Below, piece after piece: positions 45,306 to 57,196 of a stretch of DNA of 64,000 nucleotides. Within the stretch, counting starts at the first letter, position 1. Each line of letters begins with the position of its first letter. Made by a program: the position numbers and the translations under genes. The notes beneath the pieces were generated by a model. That model was not told where the DNA came from. It searched no databases and saw only the letters and a list, made by a program, of their open reading frames with translations. The DNA is taken from assembly GCA_021208565.1 (NCBI GenBank), contig JAJOJN010000121.1, positions 49,075 through 113,074 on the forward strand, given 5' to 3'. Source of the stretch: Nitrincola sp. (GTDB lineage Bacteria; Pseudomonadota; Gammaproteobacteria; Pseudomonadales; Balneatricaceae).

Positions 45306-46169
45306 TTGCGTTATGACCTGCATTTGCACAGTACAGCCTCTGATGGCTCTCTTTCACCAGAGCAGCTTGTAGCGCTATGTGCTGAAAGGCAGTTGCAAAT
45401 GATTGCGTTAACTGATCATGACACAGTTTCTGGCTTGGCTATTGCTCGTGAAAAGGCTCAAGAGAAAGGCATCCATTTTATTTCAGGTGCTGAATTTAGT
45501 TGTATTTGGCGAAGACAAACGTTACATCTGCTCGCTTTAGGTTTTGATGATCAGAGTGAAGAAATCTTGTCATTTATGGCTGAGTTGGTTCTTATAAGGC
45601 AGCAACGCGCCGAAAAAATTTCTGAAAAGCTTATAAAAAAAAGGAATTGATCCTTCTATATATCAGCGTGCGAATGATATTGCGGATGGTGTGAGTTTGT
45701 GTCGACCTCATTTTGCTAAGGCATTAGTGGATATGGGGTATGTTCGTAATGTAAAAGACGCCTTTGATATCTATTTGGGTCAAGGTAAAGTTGGAGATGT
45801 AAAAGCGCAGTGGCCAGCATTGGAAAGGTGATTGCTATCATAAAGTCTGCTGGTGGTTTTTGCTGTTTTGGCGCATCCAACAAAATACAATATTGACTTT
45901 TACTCGTTTAAGATTATTGTTTGATGAATTAAAATCACTTAGTTGTGATGCTATAGAGGTCAGTTTATCCAGGTTTAAATCCTGATCAGGGTAAAGAATT
46001 AGTTCGCTGGGTCAGGCATTATGGCTTTAATATTTCAGCTGGTAGTGACTTTCATTCACCCGCTTCGCCTTGGACACTGCCAGGTTCTTTTCCAGAAGTA
46101 GCGTTAGATGAAAATCATATTGTAAATAGATTACTAGATAACATCGCACCTGGTGTGCGATTGAATTGA
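45306..46169 (+). CDS. PHP-domain phosphoesterase (YciV/RNase AM-like); at least three frameshifts
   Basis: RYDLHLHSTASDGSLSPEQLVALCAERQLQMIALTDHDTVSG; later frames contain RPHFAKALVDMGYVRNVKDAFDIYLG, VLAHPTKY, YPGLNPDQGKELVRWVRHYGFNISAGSDFHSP. Confidence 0.88.
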
Positions 46170-46187
46170 TCGGTCTTGGAGGTCGAA

Positions 46188-46808
46188 GTGAGTCAGTTTT
46201 TCCAAATCCATCCAGAGAATCCTCAAAAAAGATTGATTTCTCAAGCGGTTGAGATTTTAAGGGCGGGTGGTGTGATTGTGTATCCAACGGACTGTGCTTA
46301 CGCGCTAGGCTGTACATTAGAAAATAAAAAGGCGGTTGATCAAATTAAAATGATTCGCCGTTTGGATGATAAGCATAACTTTACGTTGGTTTGTGGTGAT
46401 CTTTCGGTGATTTCAACCTATGCGAAAGTAGATAATACGACTTATCGTTTACTGAAGGCCCATACTCCCGGTGCTTATACCTTTATTTTAAATGCAACAA
46501 GTGAGGTTCCTCGGCGGTTATTGCACCCTAAAAGAAGAACCATTGGCATCCGCGTACCTGCTAACCCGATTGTCTCGGCGCTTCTGGCAGAGTTAGGTGA
46601 GCCAATAATGAGTACATCGCTTATTTTGCCAGGTGAAGATTTACCTTTAACAGATCCATACGATATTCGTGATACCTTGCAGCACCATGTTGATTTGGTT
46701 ATTGATGGTGGTTTTTGTGGTATTGAAGCGACAACAGTAGTCAATTTAACGAATGATATTCCTGAAGTTACCCGTCAGGGTGCGGGTGATTCTTCATTTT
46801 TTGATTAA
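46188..46808 (+). CDS. yciO: L-threonylcarbamoyladenylate synthase-like protein (YciO/YrdC family)
   Basis: QFFQIHPENPQKRLISQAVEILRAGGVIVYPTDCAYALGCTLENKKAVDQIKMIRRLDDKHNFTLVC. Confidence 0.92.
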   Translation: MSQFFQIHPENPQKRLISQAVEILRAGGVIVYPTDCAYALGCTLENKKAVDQIKMIRRLDDKHNFTLVCGDLSVISTYAKVDNTTYRLLKAHTPGAYTFILNATSEVPRRLLHPKRRTIGIRVPANPIVSALLAELGEPIMSTSLILPGEDLPLTDPYDIRDTLQHHVDLVIDGGFCGIEATTVVNLTNDIPEVTRQGAGDSSFFD

Positions 46809-46889
46809 ACCCATAACTTTTTCATTATTGCAAAAGTTTTATATATGAAGATAATAGTCACTTCTTTAATATGAAGTAGGAATTTTAAA

Positions 46890-47285
46890 ATGTCTGAGTT
46901 TGCTAAAACGCTTCTTCGTAAAAACTCGTTAAGAAAGCAGTGTCAAGATCTTTCAGTTGCAGATATTGAAAAAGTTCTGTCTGATTTAACTGAAATATTG
47001 GAAGAGCGTAAAGAAGAAGAAGCTCGTATTGCTGCCGAAGAAAGCAAGCGCGTTGAGAAAATTGAACAAATTCGTCAAGCGATGAAAGAAGCTGGAATCG
47101 ACCTGTCTGATTTAACTGATTTAGCAGATGTTGCGCCGAAAAAGACAGTCAAGGCAAAATACTTTTTGGTTGATGATCAAGGACAGCGTCATGAGTGGTC
47201 AGGTCGTGGAAGAACGCCAGTTGTCTTTGCTGAATATATGAAAGCTAAAGGTATTAGTAAGGATCAACTGCCTAGTGCAGAGTAA
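46890..47285 (+). CDS. H-NS family nucleoid-associated protein
   Basis: Coiled-coil N-terminus and C-terminal KYFLVDDQGQRHEWSGRGRTPVVFAEYM (H-NS-type (W)xGRGRTP motif). Confidence 0.87.
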   Translation: MSEFAKTLLRKNSLRKQCQDLSVADIEKVLSDLTEILEERKEEEARIAAEESKRVEKIEQIRQAMKEAGIDLSDLTDLADVAPKKTVKAKYFLVDDQGQRHEWSGRGRTPVVFAEYMKAKGISKDQLPSAE

Positions 47286-47314
47286 GCGTTGTTATTTATA
47301 TTAGGATTGCGTCA

Positions 47315-48214
47315 ATGTTAGATGAAAAGATTCAAAAAGTATTGGCGCGCTCCGGAGTTGGCTCACGTCGTGAGATGGAGCGTTGGATCGAAGCAGGTAG
47401 AGTGTCTATAAATGGCCGTAAGGCATCTCTTGGGGACAGAGTTTCTGAGAAAGATACGGTTAGTGTAGATAATAAACCTGTTAAATTGATTTTCGCATCA
47501 GAGTCGCCGAGGCGCGTGTTAATCTATAATAAACCTTTGGATGAGGTTTGCACGCGTCATGACCCTGAGGGTCGTCCGACAGTGTTTGATAATCTACCTC
47601 CCTTGAAGCAGGGGCGTTGGATAGTTGTTGGTCGACTCGATATTAATACGACTGGTTTATTAATCTTTACCACAGATGGTGAACTGGCTAATCGCTTAAT
47701 GCACCCGTCTGCGCAAATTGATCGGGAATATGCCGTTCGTGTTCTGGGTGAGGTTAATGATGAAATGCTGGAGCGTCTCAAGCAAGGTGTCTTGCTAGAA
47801 GATGGCATGGCTAAGTTTACCGACGTTCGCTTCTTTAATGGTGAAGGTGCAAACAAATGGTACCACTGTGTATTAATGGAAGGGCGTAACCGCGAAGTTC
47901 GTCGGTTGTGGGAGTCACAAGGCATACAGGTCAATCGCCTAAAGCGTGTCCGGTTTGGACCGGTATTCCTTCCAAGTGATGTGAAAGTTGGCACCTGGAG
48001 AGAGCTAGGTCGTAAAGAGTGTAATATTCTTGCGGCTGAAGTCGATCTGCCAGCTGATACAGTGCCCCTTAATAAAACACCGGCTCAGCTAGAAGTCGAA
48101 GAGAGACGCTTTAGACGTCAACGCGTGCGTCAGCATGCAACGGATGGTAAGTCTGATAATCGCAATGCAAAAAAACCGAGAGGTCGTTCGGTTGGCAAAC
48201 GAAATGTAAGATAG
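47315..48214 (+). CDS. rluB: 23S rRNA pseudouridine(2605) synthase RluB
   Basis: EKIQKVLARSGVGSRREMERWIEAGRVSINGR; GRLDINTTGLLIFTTDGELANRLMHPSAQIDREYAVRV; EGRNREVRRLWE. Confidence 0.92.
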   Translation: MLDEKIQKVLARSGVGSRREMERWIEAGRVSINGRKASLGDRVSEKDTVSVDNKPVKLIFASESPRRVLIYNKPLDEVCTRHDPEGRPTVFDNLPPLKQGRWIVVGRLDINTTGLLIFTTDGELANRLMHPSAQIDREYAVRVLGEVNDEMLERLKQGVLLEDGMAKFTDVRFFNGEGANKWYHCVLMEGRNREVRRLWESQGIQVNRLKRVRFGPVFLPSDVKVGTWRELGRKECNILAAEVDLPADTVPLNKTPAQLEVEERRFRRQRVRQHATDGKSDNRNAKKPRGRSVGKRNVR

Positions 48215-48230
48215 TTTTTTAATAGCTTGT

Positions 48231-48265
48231 AGAAGGCCGCATCCGCTGGATCCGGCCTTTTTTAT
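48231..48265 (+). terminator. Intrinsic terminator after rluB
   Basis: AAGGCCG-C-ATCC-GCT-GGAT-C-CGGCCTTTTTT. Confidence 0.75.
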
Positions 48266-48274
48266 TAGGTGTGG

Positions 48275-49018
48275 TTAACCTTGAGCGTCCAATGATTGTC
48301 CATGCGTGTCTTTACTATCTGGGCCCATTAGATAGAGGTAGAGCGGCATAATTTCTGCGGGAGTACGCAAGCTTTCTGGGTTTTCACCTGGATAGGCAAA
48401 TGCTCTCATGTTGGTTCTGGTGGCACCAGGATTAATGGCGTTGACTCGAATGTTTTCCGTGTTTTCAAGCTCGTCAGCAAGTACTTGCATGAGGCCTTCC
48501 GTTGCAAATTTAGAAACGGCGTAGGCTCCCCAATAAGCTTTTCCTTTTCGGCCAACACTAGAGGTGGTGAAAATGATTGAGGCGTCATCCGATTTAAGCA
48601 ATAGGGGCATCAGGGTTTGAGTCAAGAGAAAAGGGGCGTTCACATTTACCTGCATGACTTGGTGCCAGATCACGGGATCGAAGTTCTCAATAGGTGTTCT
48701 CACACCAAGAAGGCTGGCGTTATGAAGTATGCCATCTAGTCTGCCAAATTCTTGATAGAGCGTATTGCATAGTTCTATATAGTCATGCTCCGTTGCAACA
48801 TCCAAGTTCATCGGAACGATGGCTGCCTGAGGGTGTCCAGCTGCTTCGATTTGATCATAAACGTGATCTAACTTTTCGGGTGTTCTACCCAGTAGAATAA
48901 CGGTTGCCCCATGAGCTGCATATTGTAATGCAGCCTCTCGACCTATGCCGTCTCCGGCACCTGTCACCAGTATAATCCGATCTTTCAGCAAATCGGTTGG
49001 TGCTTCATATGAAAACAT
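48275..49018 (-). CDS. SDR family oxidoreductase (YciK-like)
   Basis: DRIILVTGAGDGIGREAALQYAAHGATVILLGRTPEKLDHVYDQIEAAGHPQ; YAVSKFATEGLMQVLADELE. Confidence 0.87.
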   Translation of the reverse strand: MFSYEAPTDLLKDRIILVTGAGDGIGREAALQYAAHGATVILLGRTPEKLDHVYDQIEAAGHPQAAIVPMNLDVATEHDYIELCNTLYQEFGRLDGILHNASLLGVRTPIENFDPVIWHQVMQVNVNAPFLLTQTLMPLLLKSDDASIIFTTSSVGRKGKAYWGAYAVSKFATEGLMQVLADELENTENIRVNAINPGATRTNMRAFAYPGENPESLRTPAEIMPLYLYLMGPDSKDTHGQSLDAQG

Positions 49019-49040
49019 GCTGTGCTCCTGTGAATCCAAA

Positions 49041-49724
49041 TTATGCTGCAGTGTATGGAGTGGCCAGTGATTTTAAAAGTGCCATAACATCTGCAGGCTT
49101 GTCCGCTATATAATCACTTCCCCAAGCTGTTGGGTCTTCATTGGGTTGAAGATAGCCAAAGCTTAAGGCTAGGGTTTTCATCCCTGCAGCTTTACCCGCC
49201 TCTATATCTCTTAGGTGATCACCAATATAAAGGGTATTTTTGGCGTCTTTGTTTAGTTTTTGGCAAGCGAGAAGCAGTCCTTCAGGATCAGGCTTGCTTC
49301 TTTTGACATCATCTGGACAAATAATTACCGCACAGCGATCAAAAAGATCCATCTGCTTGATTAGTGTGTGGGTGAATCTTGCTGGCTTGTTGGTGACGAT
49401 GCCCCAGGGGATCTCTTGATGCTCTAACCAGGTTAAGAGTGCATCAAAGCCTGAAAAAAGTGCACTGTTCTGAGCAGGGTTTTCTTCATAGCGCTTGAGC
49501 ATCTCCGTCAAAAGTCTTTCAAAGTCGGGATGTTCTTCATTGATCTGAAAGGCTGCTTGAATGACGGCTCTACCGCCGTTAGATACGCTAAGTCTAAGCG
49601 TTTCATAGCGGATGCTCGGATAGCCTTCCTCTTCTAAAAGTTCGCTGCAAATACGATAAAAATCTGGTGCTGTATCGACCAGTGAGCCGTCTAAATCAAA
49701 GAGTACCGCCTCCATTGTGTTCAT
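49041..49724 (-). CDS. HAD hydrolase, phosphoglycolate phosphatase-like (Gph/MupP)
   Basis: [56 protein letters not shown]. Confidence 0.87.
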   Translation of the reverse strand: MNTMEAVLFDLDGSLVDTAPDFYRICSELLEEEGYPSIRYETLRLSVSNGGRAVIQAAFQINEEHPDFERLLTEMLKRYEENPAQNSALFSGFDALLTWLEHQEIPWGIVTNKPARFTHTLIKQMDLFDRCAVIICPDDVKRSKPDPEGLLLACQKLNKDAKNTLYIGDHLRDIEAGKAAGMKTLALSFGYLQPNEDPTAWGSDYIADKPADVMALLKSLATPYTAA

Positions 49725-50449
49725 GCTAAATCCGGCTTTTGCGTGGCAAGCATATAGTTTACATCCACATCGTTAGGGTTTAAGCGGTATTGGCGCGTGA
49801 TAGGGTTGTAGGTGAGGCCTGTCATCTCTTTCAGCGAGAGGCCGCTTTGACGCACCCATCCCGCAAGCTCTGCAGGGCGTACAAACTTATTAAAATCATG
49901 AGTGCCATCTGGTACGAGTTTAAGTAGTTTCTCGGCACCCAAAATGGCAAATAAGTAACTTTTAGGGTTGCGGTTGAGCGTCGATAGAAAGACATAACCA
50001 CCAGGTTTGACGAGTTTTGCACAGGCATGAATAACTGAGCTGGGGTCAGGAACATGCTCAATCATCTCCATGCACGTCACAACATCAAAAGATTCCGGAT
50101 GTTGTTCAGCGAACTCTTCAGCCGTAATGCGTTGGTAATTGACTTTTACACCGCTCTCTAGGCCATGTAGTTTGGCGACTTTTAAAGGTGCTTCGCCCAT
50201 ATCGATTCCAGTGACGTCAGCGCCGCGAATAGCCATAGCTTCCGATAAAATACCACCACCGCAGCCAATATCGAGCACTTTTTTACCTGATAGTGTGGCG
50301 ATGCGGTCAATGAAGCCGACTCTCAGCGGATTGATATCATGCAGTGGCTTAAACTCGCTGTTGCGATCCCACCAGCGACTGGCGAGTTCTTCGAATTTCG
50401 CAATCTCTGCTGGGTCAAGATTTAGCGTGCTGGACTTGCTCATGATCAA
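49721..50449 (-). CDS. ubiG: Bifunctional 2-polyprenyl-6-hydroxyphenol methylase / 3-demethylubiquinol O-methyltransferase
   Basis: [71 protein letters not shown]. Confidence 0.94.
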   Translation of the reverse strand: MIMSKSSTLNLDPAEIAKFEELASRWWDRNSEFKPLHDINPLRVGFIDRIATLSGKKVLDIGCGGGILSEAMAIRGADVTGIDMGEAPLKVAKLHGLESGVKVNYQRITAEEFAEQHPESFDVVTCMEMIEHVPDPSSVIHACAKLVKPGGYVFLSTLNRNPKSYLFAILGAEKLLKLVPDGTHDFNKFVRPAELAGWVRQSGLSLKEMTGLTYNPITRQYRLNPNDVDVNYMLATQKPDLA

Positions 50450-50591
50450 TTAAATTCCAAATTATTTGATTCTTGTGAATTCTAACACTCATAGCAGAGG
50501 TGAGTCAGCGTGTGTTTATGGTACAATTGTCGGCTAATTAACTGCCGTATTGTCGGCGTGTAAGCATACCGAATCAAGGAACGCTGAGCGA

Positions 50592-53160
50592 ATGGGTGAT
50601 CTAGCTAAAGAAGTCCTGCCAGTCAATATTGAGGATGAGCTTAAACAGTCCTACCTCGATTATGCAATGAGTGTCATTGTCGGGCGAGCATTGCCCGATG
50701 TGCGTGATGGTCTAAAGCCCGTGCATCGTCGTGTACTCTTTGCGATGCATGAGTTAAGTAACGACTGGAATAAACCTTACAAAAAATCTGCCCGTGTGGT
50801 GGGTGACGTTATCGGTAAATACCATCCACATGGTGATAGTGCTGTCTATGATACGATTGTTCGTATGGCGCAGGACTTTTCGATGCGTGCGCCCTTGGTG
50901 GATGGTCAAGGTAACTTCGGTTCAGTCGATGGTGATAGCGCTGCAGCAATGCGTTATACCGAAATACGTATGGCAAAAATTGCCCATGAGTTATTGGCTG
51001 ACCTCGACAAAGAAACCGTCGATTTTGTTGATAACTACGATGGTACCGAAAGAATTCCAGCTGTTTTACCGACGCGGGTTCCGAATCTGCTCGTTAACGG
51101 TTCATCGGGTATTGCGGTGGGTATGGCAACGAATATACCGCCCCACAACTTGGGTGAAGTGGTGAGAGGGTGCTTGGCTCTGATCGATCAGCCTGACTTA
51201 ACCGTTGATGAGTTGATGGAATATATTCCAGGTCCTGACTTTCCCACGGGTGGGATTATCAATGGTCGTGCTGGCATACTGCAGGCATACCGTTCAGGCC
51301 GAGGCCGTATTTATGTGCGTGCCCGTCATCACATTGAGGACAATCCGCGCAACGGTCGTCCGATGTTGGTCATTACCGAGATTCCTTATCAGCTGAATAA
51401 AGCGCGTACTATTGAAAAGATTGCCGAGCTTGTTAAAGAGAAAAAGCTGGAAGGCATTAGCGAGCTGCGTGATGAATCAGACAAAGACGGTATGCGTATT
51501 GTTGTAGAACTTCGCCGTGGCGAAGTGCCTGAAGTGATTATTAACAATCTCTTTACGCAAACTCAGCTGCAAAGCGTTTTCGGTATCAATATGGTGGCAC
51601 TGGTCGATGGTCAGCCACGTATTCTAGACCTTAAAACGATGCTGGAATGCTTCATTCTTCATCGTCGTGAAGTGGTCACTCGTCGAACCGTTTATGAATT
51701 ACGCAAAGCGCGTGAACGTGGCCATGTCTTAGAAGGCTTAGCCATCGCACTGGCAAATATTGATCCGGTGATTCAGCTCATTAAAGAGTCACCCACGCCT
51801 GCAGATGCAAGAGAAAGACTCGTTTCTACACCTTGGCAGCCCGGTGACGTGGTCGAGATGCTTGAGCGTGCTGGAGAGGACGCTTGTCGCCCTGAAGATC
51901 TTGAGCCTCAATATGGTCTTCGCGATGGTCAATATTATCTGTCGCCGGTTCAAGCACAGGCTATTTTGGATTTGCGACTGCACCGTTTAACCGGTCTTGA
52001 GCATGAAAAACTGATTGCTGAATATCGTAGTTTGGTGGAAAAAATTGCGGAACTCTTGCTGATTTTTGTCTTCACGTGAGCGCTTAATGGAAGTGATTCG
52101 CGAAGAGTTAGAGGCGATCGTCACTGAGTATGCAGATGCGCGCCGTACCGAAATTATGGCCTCTCAACAGGATTTGACCGTGGCAGACCTGATCACCGAA
52201 GAGGATATGGTGCTTACCATTTCTCACGGCGGTTATGCTAAAACCCAGCCGTTAGATGCTTACCAAGCGCAGCGTCGTGGTGGTAAGGGTAAATCGGCAA
52301 CAGCGGTTAAAGATGAGGATTTTGTTGAGCATCTGTTAATTGCCAATACCCATGACACTGTCCTTTGCTTCACCAGTCGCGGTAAAGTTTACTGGTTGAA
52401 GGTTTATGAAATACCGCCCGCCAGCCGAACTTCTCGTGGTCGACCGCTCGTTAATATTCTTCCGCTGGAAGAGGGTGAGCGCATCAATACCATCCTGCCC
52501 GTTAAAGAATTCGATGAAGACCGCTTTATCTTTATGGCGACAGCGCAAGGAACGGTCAAAAAAACCCCGCTACAAAGCTTTGCACGTCCGCGAAGTACAG
52601 GTCTAATTGCATTGGATATTGTAGAAGGTGATTGCTTGGTGGGTGCTGCTATCACCAATGGCAACGATGATGTGATGCTAGTGACGAGTGCGGGTAAAGC
52701 GGTTCGTTTCAATGAGCAGGATGTCCGCCCAATGGGCAGAACCGCTAGAGGTGTTAGAGGCGTTAAGATGCCAGAAGATGCCGCGGTTATTTCACTGATC
52801 ATTCCGCAACCTGGTAGCAAAATCCTAACCGCATCTGAGAAAGGTTTTGGTAAACAAACGGCTGTTGAAGATTTCCCGCTCAGAGGTCGTGGTGGCCAGG
52901 GTGTCATCGCCATGCAATGTACTGAACGTAATGGTGCTTTAGCGGGTGCTGTTCAGATCTTTAGTGGTGATGGTGTCATGCTCATTAGTAATCGAGGCAC
53001 CTTAGTGCGCACTCGTACGGATGAAATCTCGGTGCTTGGACGAAATACCCAAGGTGTGATGCTAATTCGTTTAAGTGACGATGAAAAATTAGTCGGTCTA
53101 GCTCGCATTGAAGAGCCAGAAGAAGAGTCTGAAGAAGAGCAAGTAGCAGATGAATCGTAA
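50592..53160 (+). CDS. gyrA: DNA gyrase subunit A; frameshift near 52062
   Basis: [64 protein letters not shown]; second half joins as [19 protein letters not shown] with one T removed. Confidence 0.96.
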
Positions 53161-54228
53161 ATTCAATTTTAGCGCAGGGCCTGCTGCCCTGCTGATGAGG
53201 TATTACTGGAAGCTCAGCAGAATCTGTGTGATTGGCAAGGTAAAGGTTTGTCGATCATGGAGATGAGTCATCGCAGTGATGAGTTTGTTGCGGTTGCAGA
53301 ACAGGCTGAACAAGATTTGCGTGATTTGATGGCTATTCCCAAGAATTACCGCGTGCTGTTTTTGCAAGGTGGTGCAACCAGCCAGTTTGCGATGCTGCCG
53401 ATGAATCTGCTGCGTGGCAAGCAGTCAGCGGATTACATTAATACGGGTATTTGGTCGAAAAAAGCGATAGCGGAAGCTAAACGTTATTGCCAAGTCAATG
53501 TGGCAGCCACCACAGAAGCAGATAATTTTATGCGGGCACCTGAACCAAACGAAATTCAGGTCAGTGCAGACTCCGCTTATCTTCATTACACCAGTAATGA
53601 AACCATCGGCGGTGTCGAATTTAACTATATACCCGAAGTCGATCTGCCACTGGTAGTAGACATGTCTTCAGATATTTTGTCACGTCCTATCGATGTTAAT
53701 CGTTTCGGTCTTATCTATGCCGGTGCGCAAAAGAACATTGGTCCTGCTGGATTAACCGTGGTGATCGTGCGTGAGGATCTCTTGGGTCAAACGCTATCGG
53801 GTACACCGACCATGTATGACTATCAAGTTCACGCTGAAGGTGGCTCGATGCACAACACGCCACCAACTTTTGGTTGGTACTTAGCGGGCTTGGTCTTCAA
53901 ATGGCTGAAAAAGCAAGGTGGTGTTGAAGCGATGGCGAAACTCAATGATCGTAAAGCCACCAAGCTATATGCGGCTATTGATCAAAGTGAATTTTTTGCC
54001 AACCCTATTGCGAAATCGAGCCGTTCGATGATGAACGTTCCCTTTACCCTAGCTGATGCCTCTTTAGAGAAAACTTTCTTGTCCGAGGCAGAAGGCGCTG
54101 GTTTGCTCAATCTTCAAGGTCACCGCTCTGTGGGAGGTATGCGTGCTAGTATCTACAACGCTGTACCAGAAGCGGCAGTTGATGCGTTGATTACCTTTAT
54201 GGCTGACTTTGAGAAGCGCTATGGCTAA
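53150..54228 (+). CDS. serC: Phosphoserine aminotransferase; frameshift near 53195
   Basis: [14 protein letters not shown](P)DEVLLEAQQNLCDWQGKGLSIMEMSHRSDEF...; VLFLQGGATSQFAMLPMNL. Confidence 0.94.
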
Positions 54229-55117
54229 TTCAGCTTCATCAAATACTGAACAAGATCAACAGGCTGAAGCTGCACTGCTTGAGTTACGTAATCAAATTGA
54301 TTCGATTGATCAACACATTCAGCTATTGATCAACCAACGTGCAACCTGTGCTCAACAGGTTGCCGAGGTAAAGCAGCGCTTTAGTAATCATCTACCCGCG
54401 GTGTTTTATCGTCCTGAGCGTGAGGCGCAGGTATTGCGACGTGTTATGGAGCGTAATCAAGGCCCGCTTCCCGATCAAGATATGGCTCGAATCTTCCGCG
54501 AAATTATGTCGGTTTGCCTGGCGCTTGAACAGCCGATGCATGTTGCTTATCCGGGGCCGGAAGGCAGCTATACAGAACAAGCTGTGCGCAAGCACTTTGG
54601 TTTTTCCGTTAAGGGTATAGCCTTAAGCGACCCTGAGCAGACGTTTCAAGCGGTGCAGGAAGGTCGGTGCCATTATGCGGTCACGCCGATTGAGTCGACT
54701 CAGGAAGGGCTTGTTAGTCATACACTCGATCTTTTCCGCCGTTATGATTTGCGTATTTGTGGCGAAGTCGAGCTTGAATTAGATCCCGCTGATAATAAGA
54801 GCTTATCCGCGGATACCCGCTATTTGGTTCTAGGTAAGCAGTATGTGGGTCCTAGTGGTCAAGACAAAACCTCGATCCTGTTAACCTTATTGGATCAGCC
54901 AGGAGTCCTTCACGATGTTTTGGGTATTTTCCGTCAGCGCGGCATTAGCCTAACACGTTTAGAAAGTCGTACGTGGCAACACGAAAAGCAAACCTATTCG
55001 CTCTTCTATATTGATTTTGAAGGTCATCAAGAGGATGAGCTGATCAAGGAAGTCTTGTCCGAACTACCCGATGAATCGTTAAAAATATTAGGATCTTATC
55101 CCAGAGCCGTACTCTGA
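54221..55117 (+). CDS. pheA: Chorismate mutase/prephenate dehydratase (P-protein), apparently lacking part of the PDT domain
   Basis: CM domain LLELRNQIDSIDQHIQLLINQRATCAQQVAEVKQ...FYRPEREAQVLRRVMERNQGPLPDQDMARIFREIMS; PDT start VAYPGPEGSYTEQA; ACT domain TSILLTLLDQPGVLHDVLGIFRQRGISLTRLESRT. Confidence 0.88.
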   Translation: MANSASSNTEQDQQAEAALLELRNQIDSIDQHIQLLINQRATCAQQVAEVKQRFSNHLPAVFYRPEREAQVLRRVMERNQGPLPDQDMARIFREIMSVCLALEQPMHVAYPGPEGSYTEQAVRKHFGFSVKGIALSDPEQTFQAVQEGRCHYAVTPIESTQEGLVSHTLDLFRRYDLRICGEVELELDPADNKSLSADTRYLVLGKQYVGPSGQDKTSILLTLLDQPGVLHDVLGIFRQRGISLTRLESRTWQHEKQTYSLFYIDFEGHQEDELIKEVLSELPDESLKILGSYPRAVL

Positions 55118-55135
55118 TTTTACAGGAACGCAGGC

Positions 55136-56236
55136 ATGAGCTGTGACTACGTGCAGTTAGCTAACCCGGGGGTGCAATCTTTGCAACCTTACCAAGCGGG
55201 TAAACCCACTGATGAACTCGAACGTGAGCTGGGTATTCGAGATATTGTAAAATTGGCCAGTAATGAGAATCCGCTTGGCCCATCACCTAAGGCTATTGAA
55301 GCCATTCAGCAGGCTTTAGCTGAGATGACGCGTTATCCCGATAGCAATGGATTTCATCTTAAGCAGTCGCTTTCACATCACTTTTCACTCAATACTGAGC
55401 ACATTACCCTAGGTAATGGTTCCAATGATTTACTAGAGTTGGTCGCACGCACCTTTTTGCGAGAAGGTACCGAAGCGATTTACTCTCAATATGCCTTTAT
55501 TGTTTATCCTTGGTAACAAAAGCAACAGGTGCCGTTGGTATAGAGGTTCCAGCAAAGGCTTATGGGCATGATCTGTCAGCGATTGCTGATGCGATTAGTG
55601 ATAAAACCCGCGTTATATTTCTAGCCAATCCAAACAATCCGACTGGAACCTATTTCTCCGAGCAAGCGTTTACCACGTTCATGAATCGAGTACCCGAATC
55701 CGTTGTTGTTGTCCTAGATGAAGCCTATACAGAATTTGCTTCGCATCTGGATACGCCCAATGGGCTCGGTTTTTTAAGTCGATACGATAATCTGATCGTT
55801 ACGCGTACCTTCTCAAAAGCCTATGGTCTCGCAGCGCTCAGAGTTGGATTTGCCGTTGCTAATAGTCAAATTACGAATTTATTGAACCGTGTGCGTCAGC
55901 CTTTTAATGTCAGTAGCTTGGCTCAGGTTGCTGCTATAGCTGCACTGGATGACGTGGATTACCTCACTCAAACCGTCAAGGTAAATAGTGAGGGGGTATC
56001 AGCAACTGATAGAGGGGATCACTCGACTCAAGATCCATTATATCGAGTCGGCGGCTAATTTTGTCACACTCGACTTCAAACAGGCTGCACTACCTATTTA
56101 CCAAGCCTTGCTTCATCAGGGTGTTATTGTGCGCCCATTAGGCGTTTACGGTTTGCCAAATCACCTGCGTATCAGTATCGGTACCTACGCCGAAAACCAA
56201 CAGTGTTTGGTTGCATTAGAAAAGGTTCTCTCGTGA
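55136..56236 (+). CDS. hisC: Histidinol-phosphate aminotransferase; frameshifts near 55512 and 55995
   Basis: DIVKLASNENPLGPSPKAIEAIQQAL; FLANPNNPTGTYFSEQAF; TRTFSKAYGLAALRVGFAVAN; three ORFs in relay. Confidence 0.92.
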
Positions 56237-57196
56237 TTAAAAAGCTAGATAAGGTATTAGTGATAGGACTGGGATTGATCGGTGGATCTTTCGCCAGTGG
56301 TATTAAAAAGCGAGCCCTAGCCAAACAAGTCATTGGTTATGATCTCAACGAGCAAGAGTGTCAGCTTGGTATTGAATTAAGCGTCATCGATAGTTACACC
56401 CAAAATTTGCAACAAACCGCCAGTGAAGCAGACTTAATTATGCTGGCTGTTCCTGTCAAAGCAACCGAAACCTTGCTTGCGCAGCTTGTGCCTATGATGA
56501 AAAAGGGTGCCATTATCACTGATGTTGGCAGTACCAAAATGAATATCATCAATGCGGCGAAAGGTGTTTTTGAAGATAAAAGGCATAATTTTGTTCCGGG
56601 TCACCCCATTGCTGGCGCCGAAAAAAAGTGGTGTCAGTGCCGCCAAGCAAGATCTATTTGAACGTCATAAAGTGATCCTTACACCGCTGCAAAATACTGA
56701 ATCGGAAGCTGTAAAAGTAGTGGCTGCTTTATGGGAAGCCCTAGGGGCTGATGTCCTTGAAATGACTCCAGAAAGGCATGACGAAGTGTTAGCTGCTACC
56801 AGTCATCTTCCTCATATATTGGCTTTCTCCTTAGTTGATACGCTGGCTCATGAAGCACAAAATAAAGATATTTTTCGTTATGCCGCGGGAGGTTTTAGGG
56901 ACTTTACGCGCATTGCCGCCAGTGATCCTGTGATGTGGCACGATATCTGTCATGCCAATAGAGCAGCAATATTAGATCAGCTTGATCAATTCACCGATGG
57001 CTTAACGCGGTTGCGCGCAGCGATCGAAGAGGGCGATAGCCAAACCTTATTAGGTATTTTTACGCGTGCCAGAGTTGCTCGAGAATATTTCAGCACGCTG
57101 TTAACAGGCACAGCCTACGAGTTAAAACCTGTTACTTCTAAGGACGAGAAATCATTACAAGAAAAGGAGGCAGATCCATGCCCACCACAGAGCTAG
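56233..57196 (+). CDS. tyrA: Prephenate dehydrogenase; frameshift near 56622
   Basis: KVLVIGLGLIGGSFASGIKKRAL; ITDVGSTKMNII; FVPGHPIAGAEKSGVSAAKQDLFERHKVILTPL after removal of one A. Confidence 0.92.
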
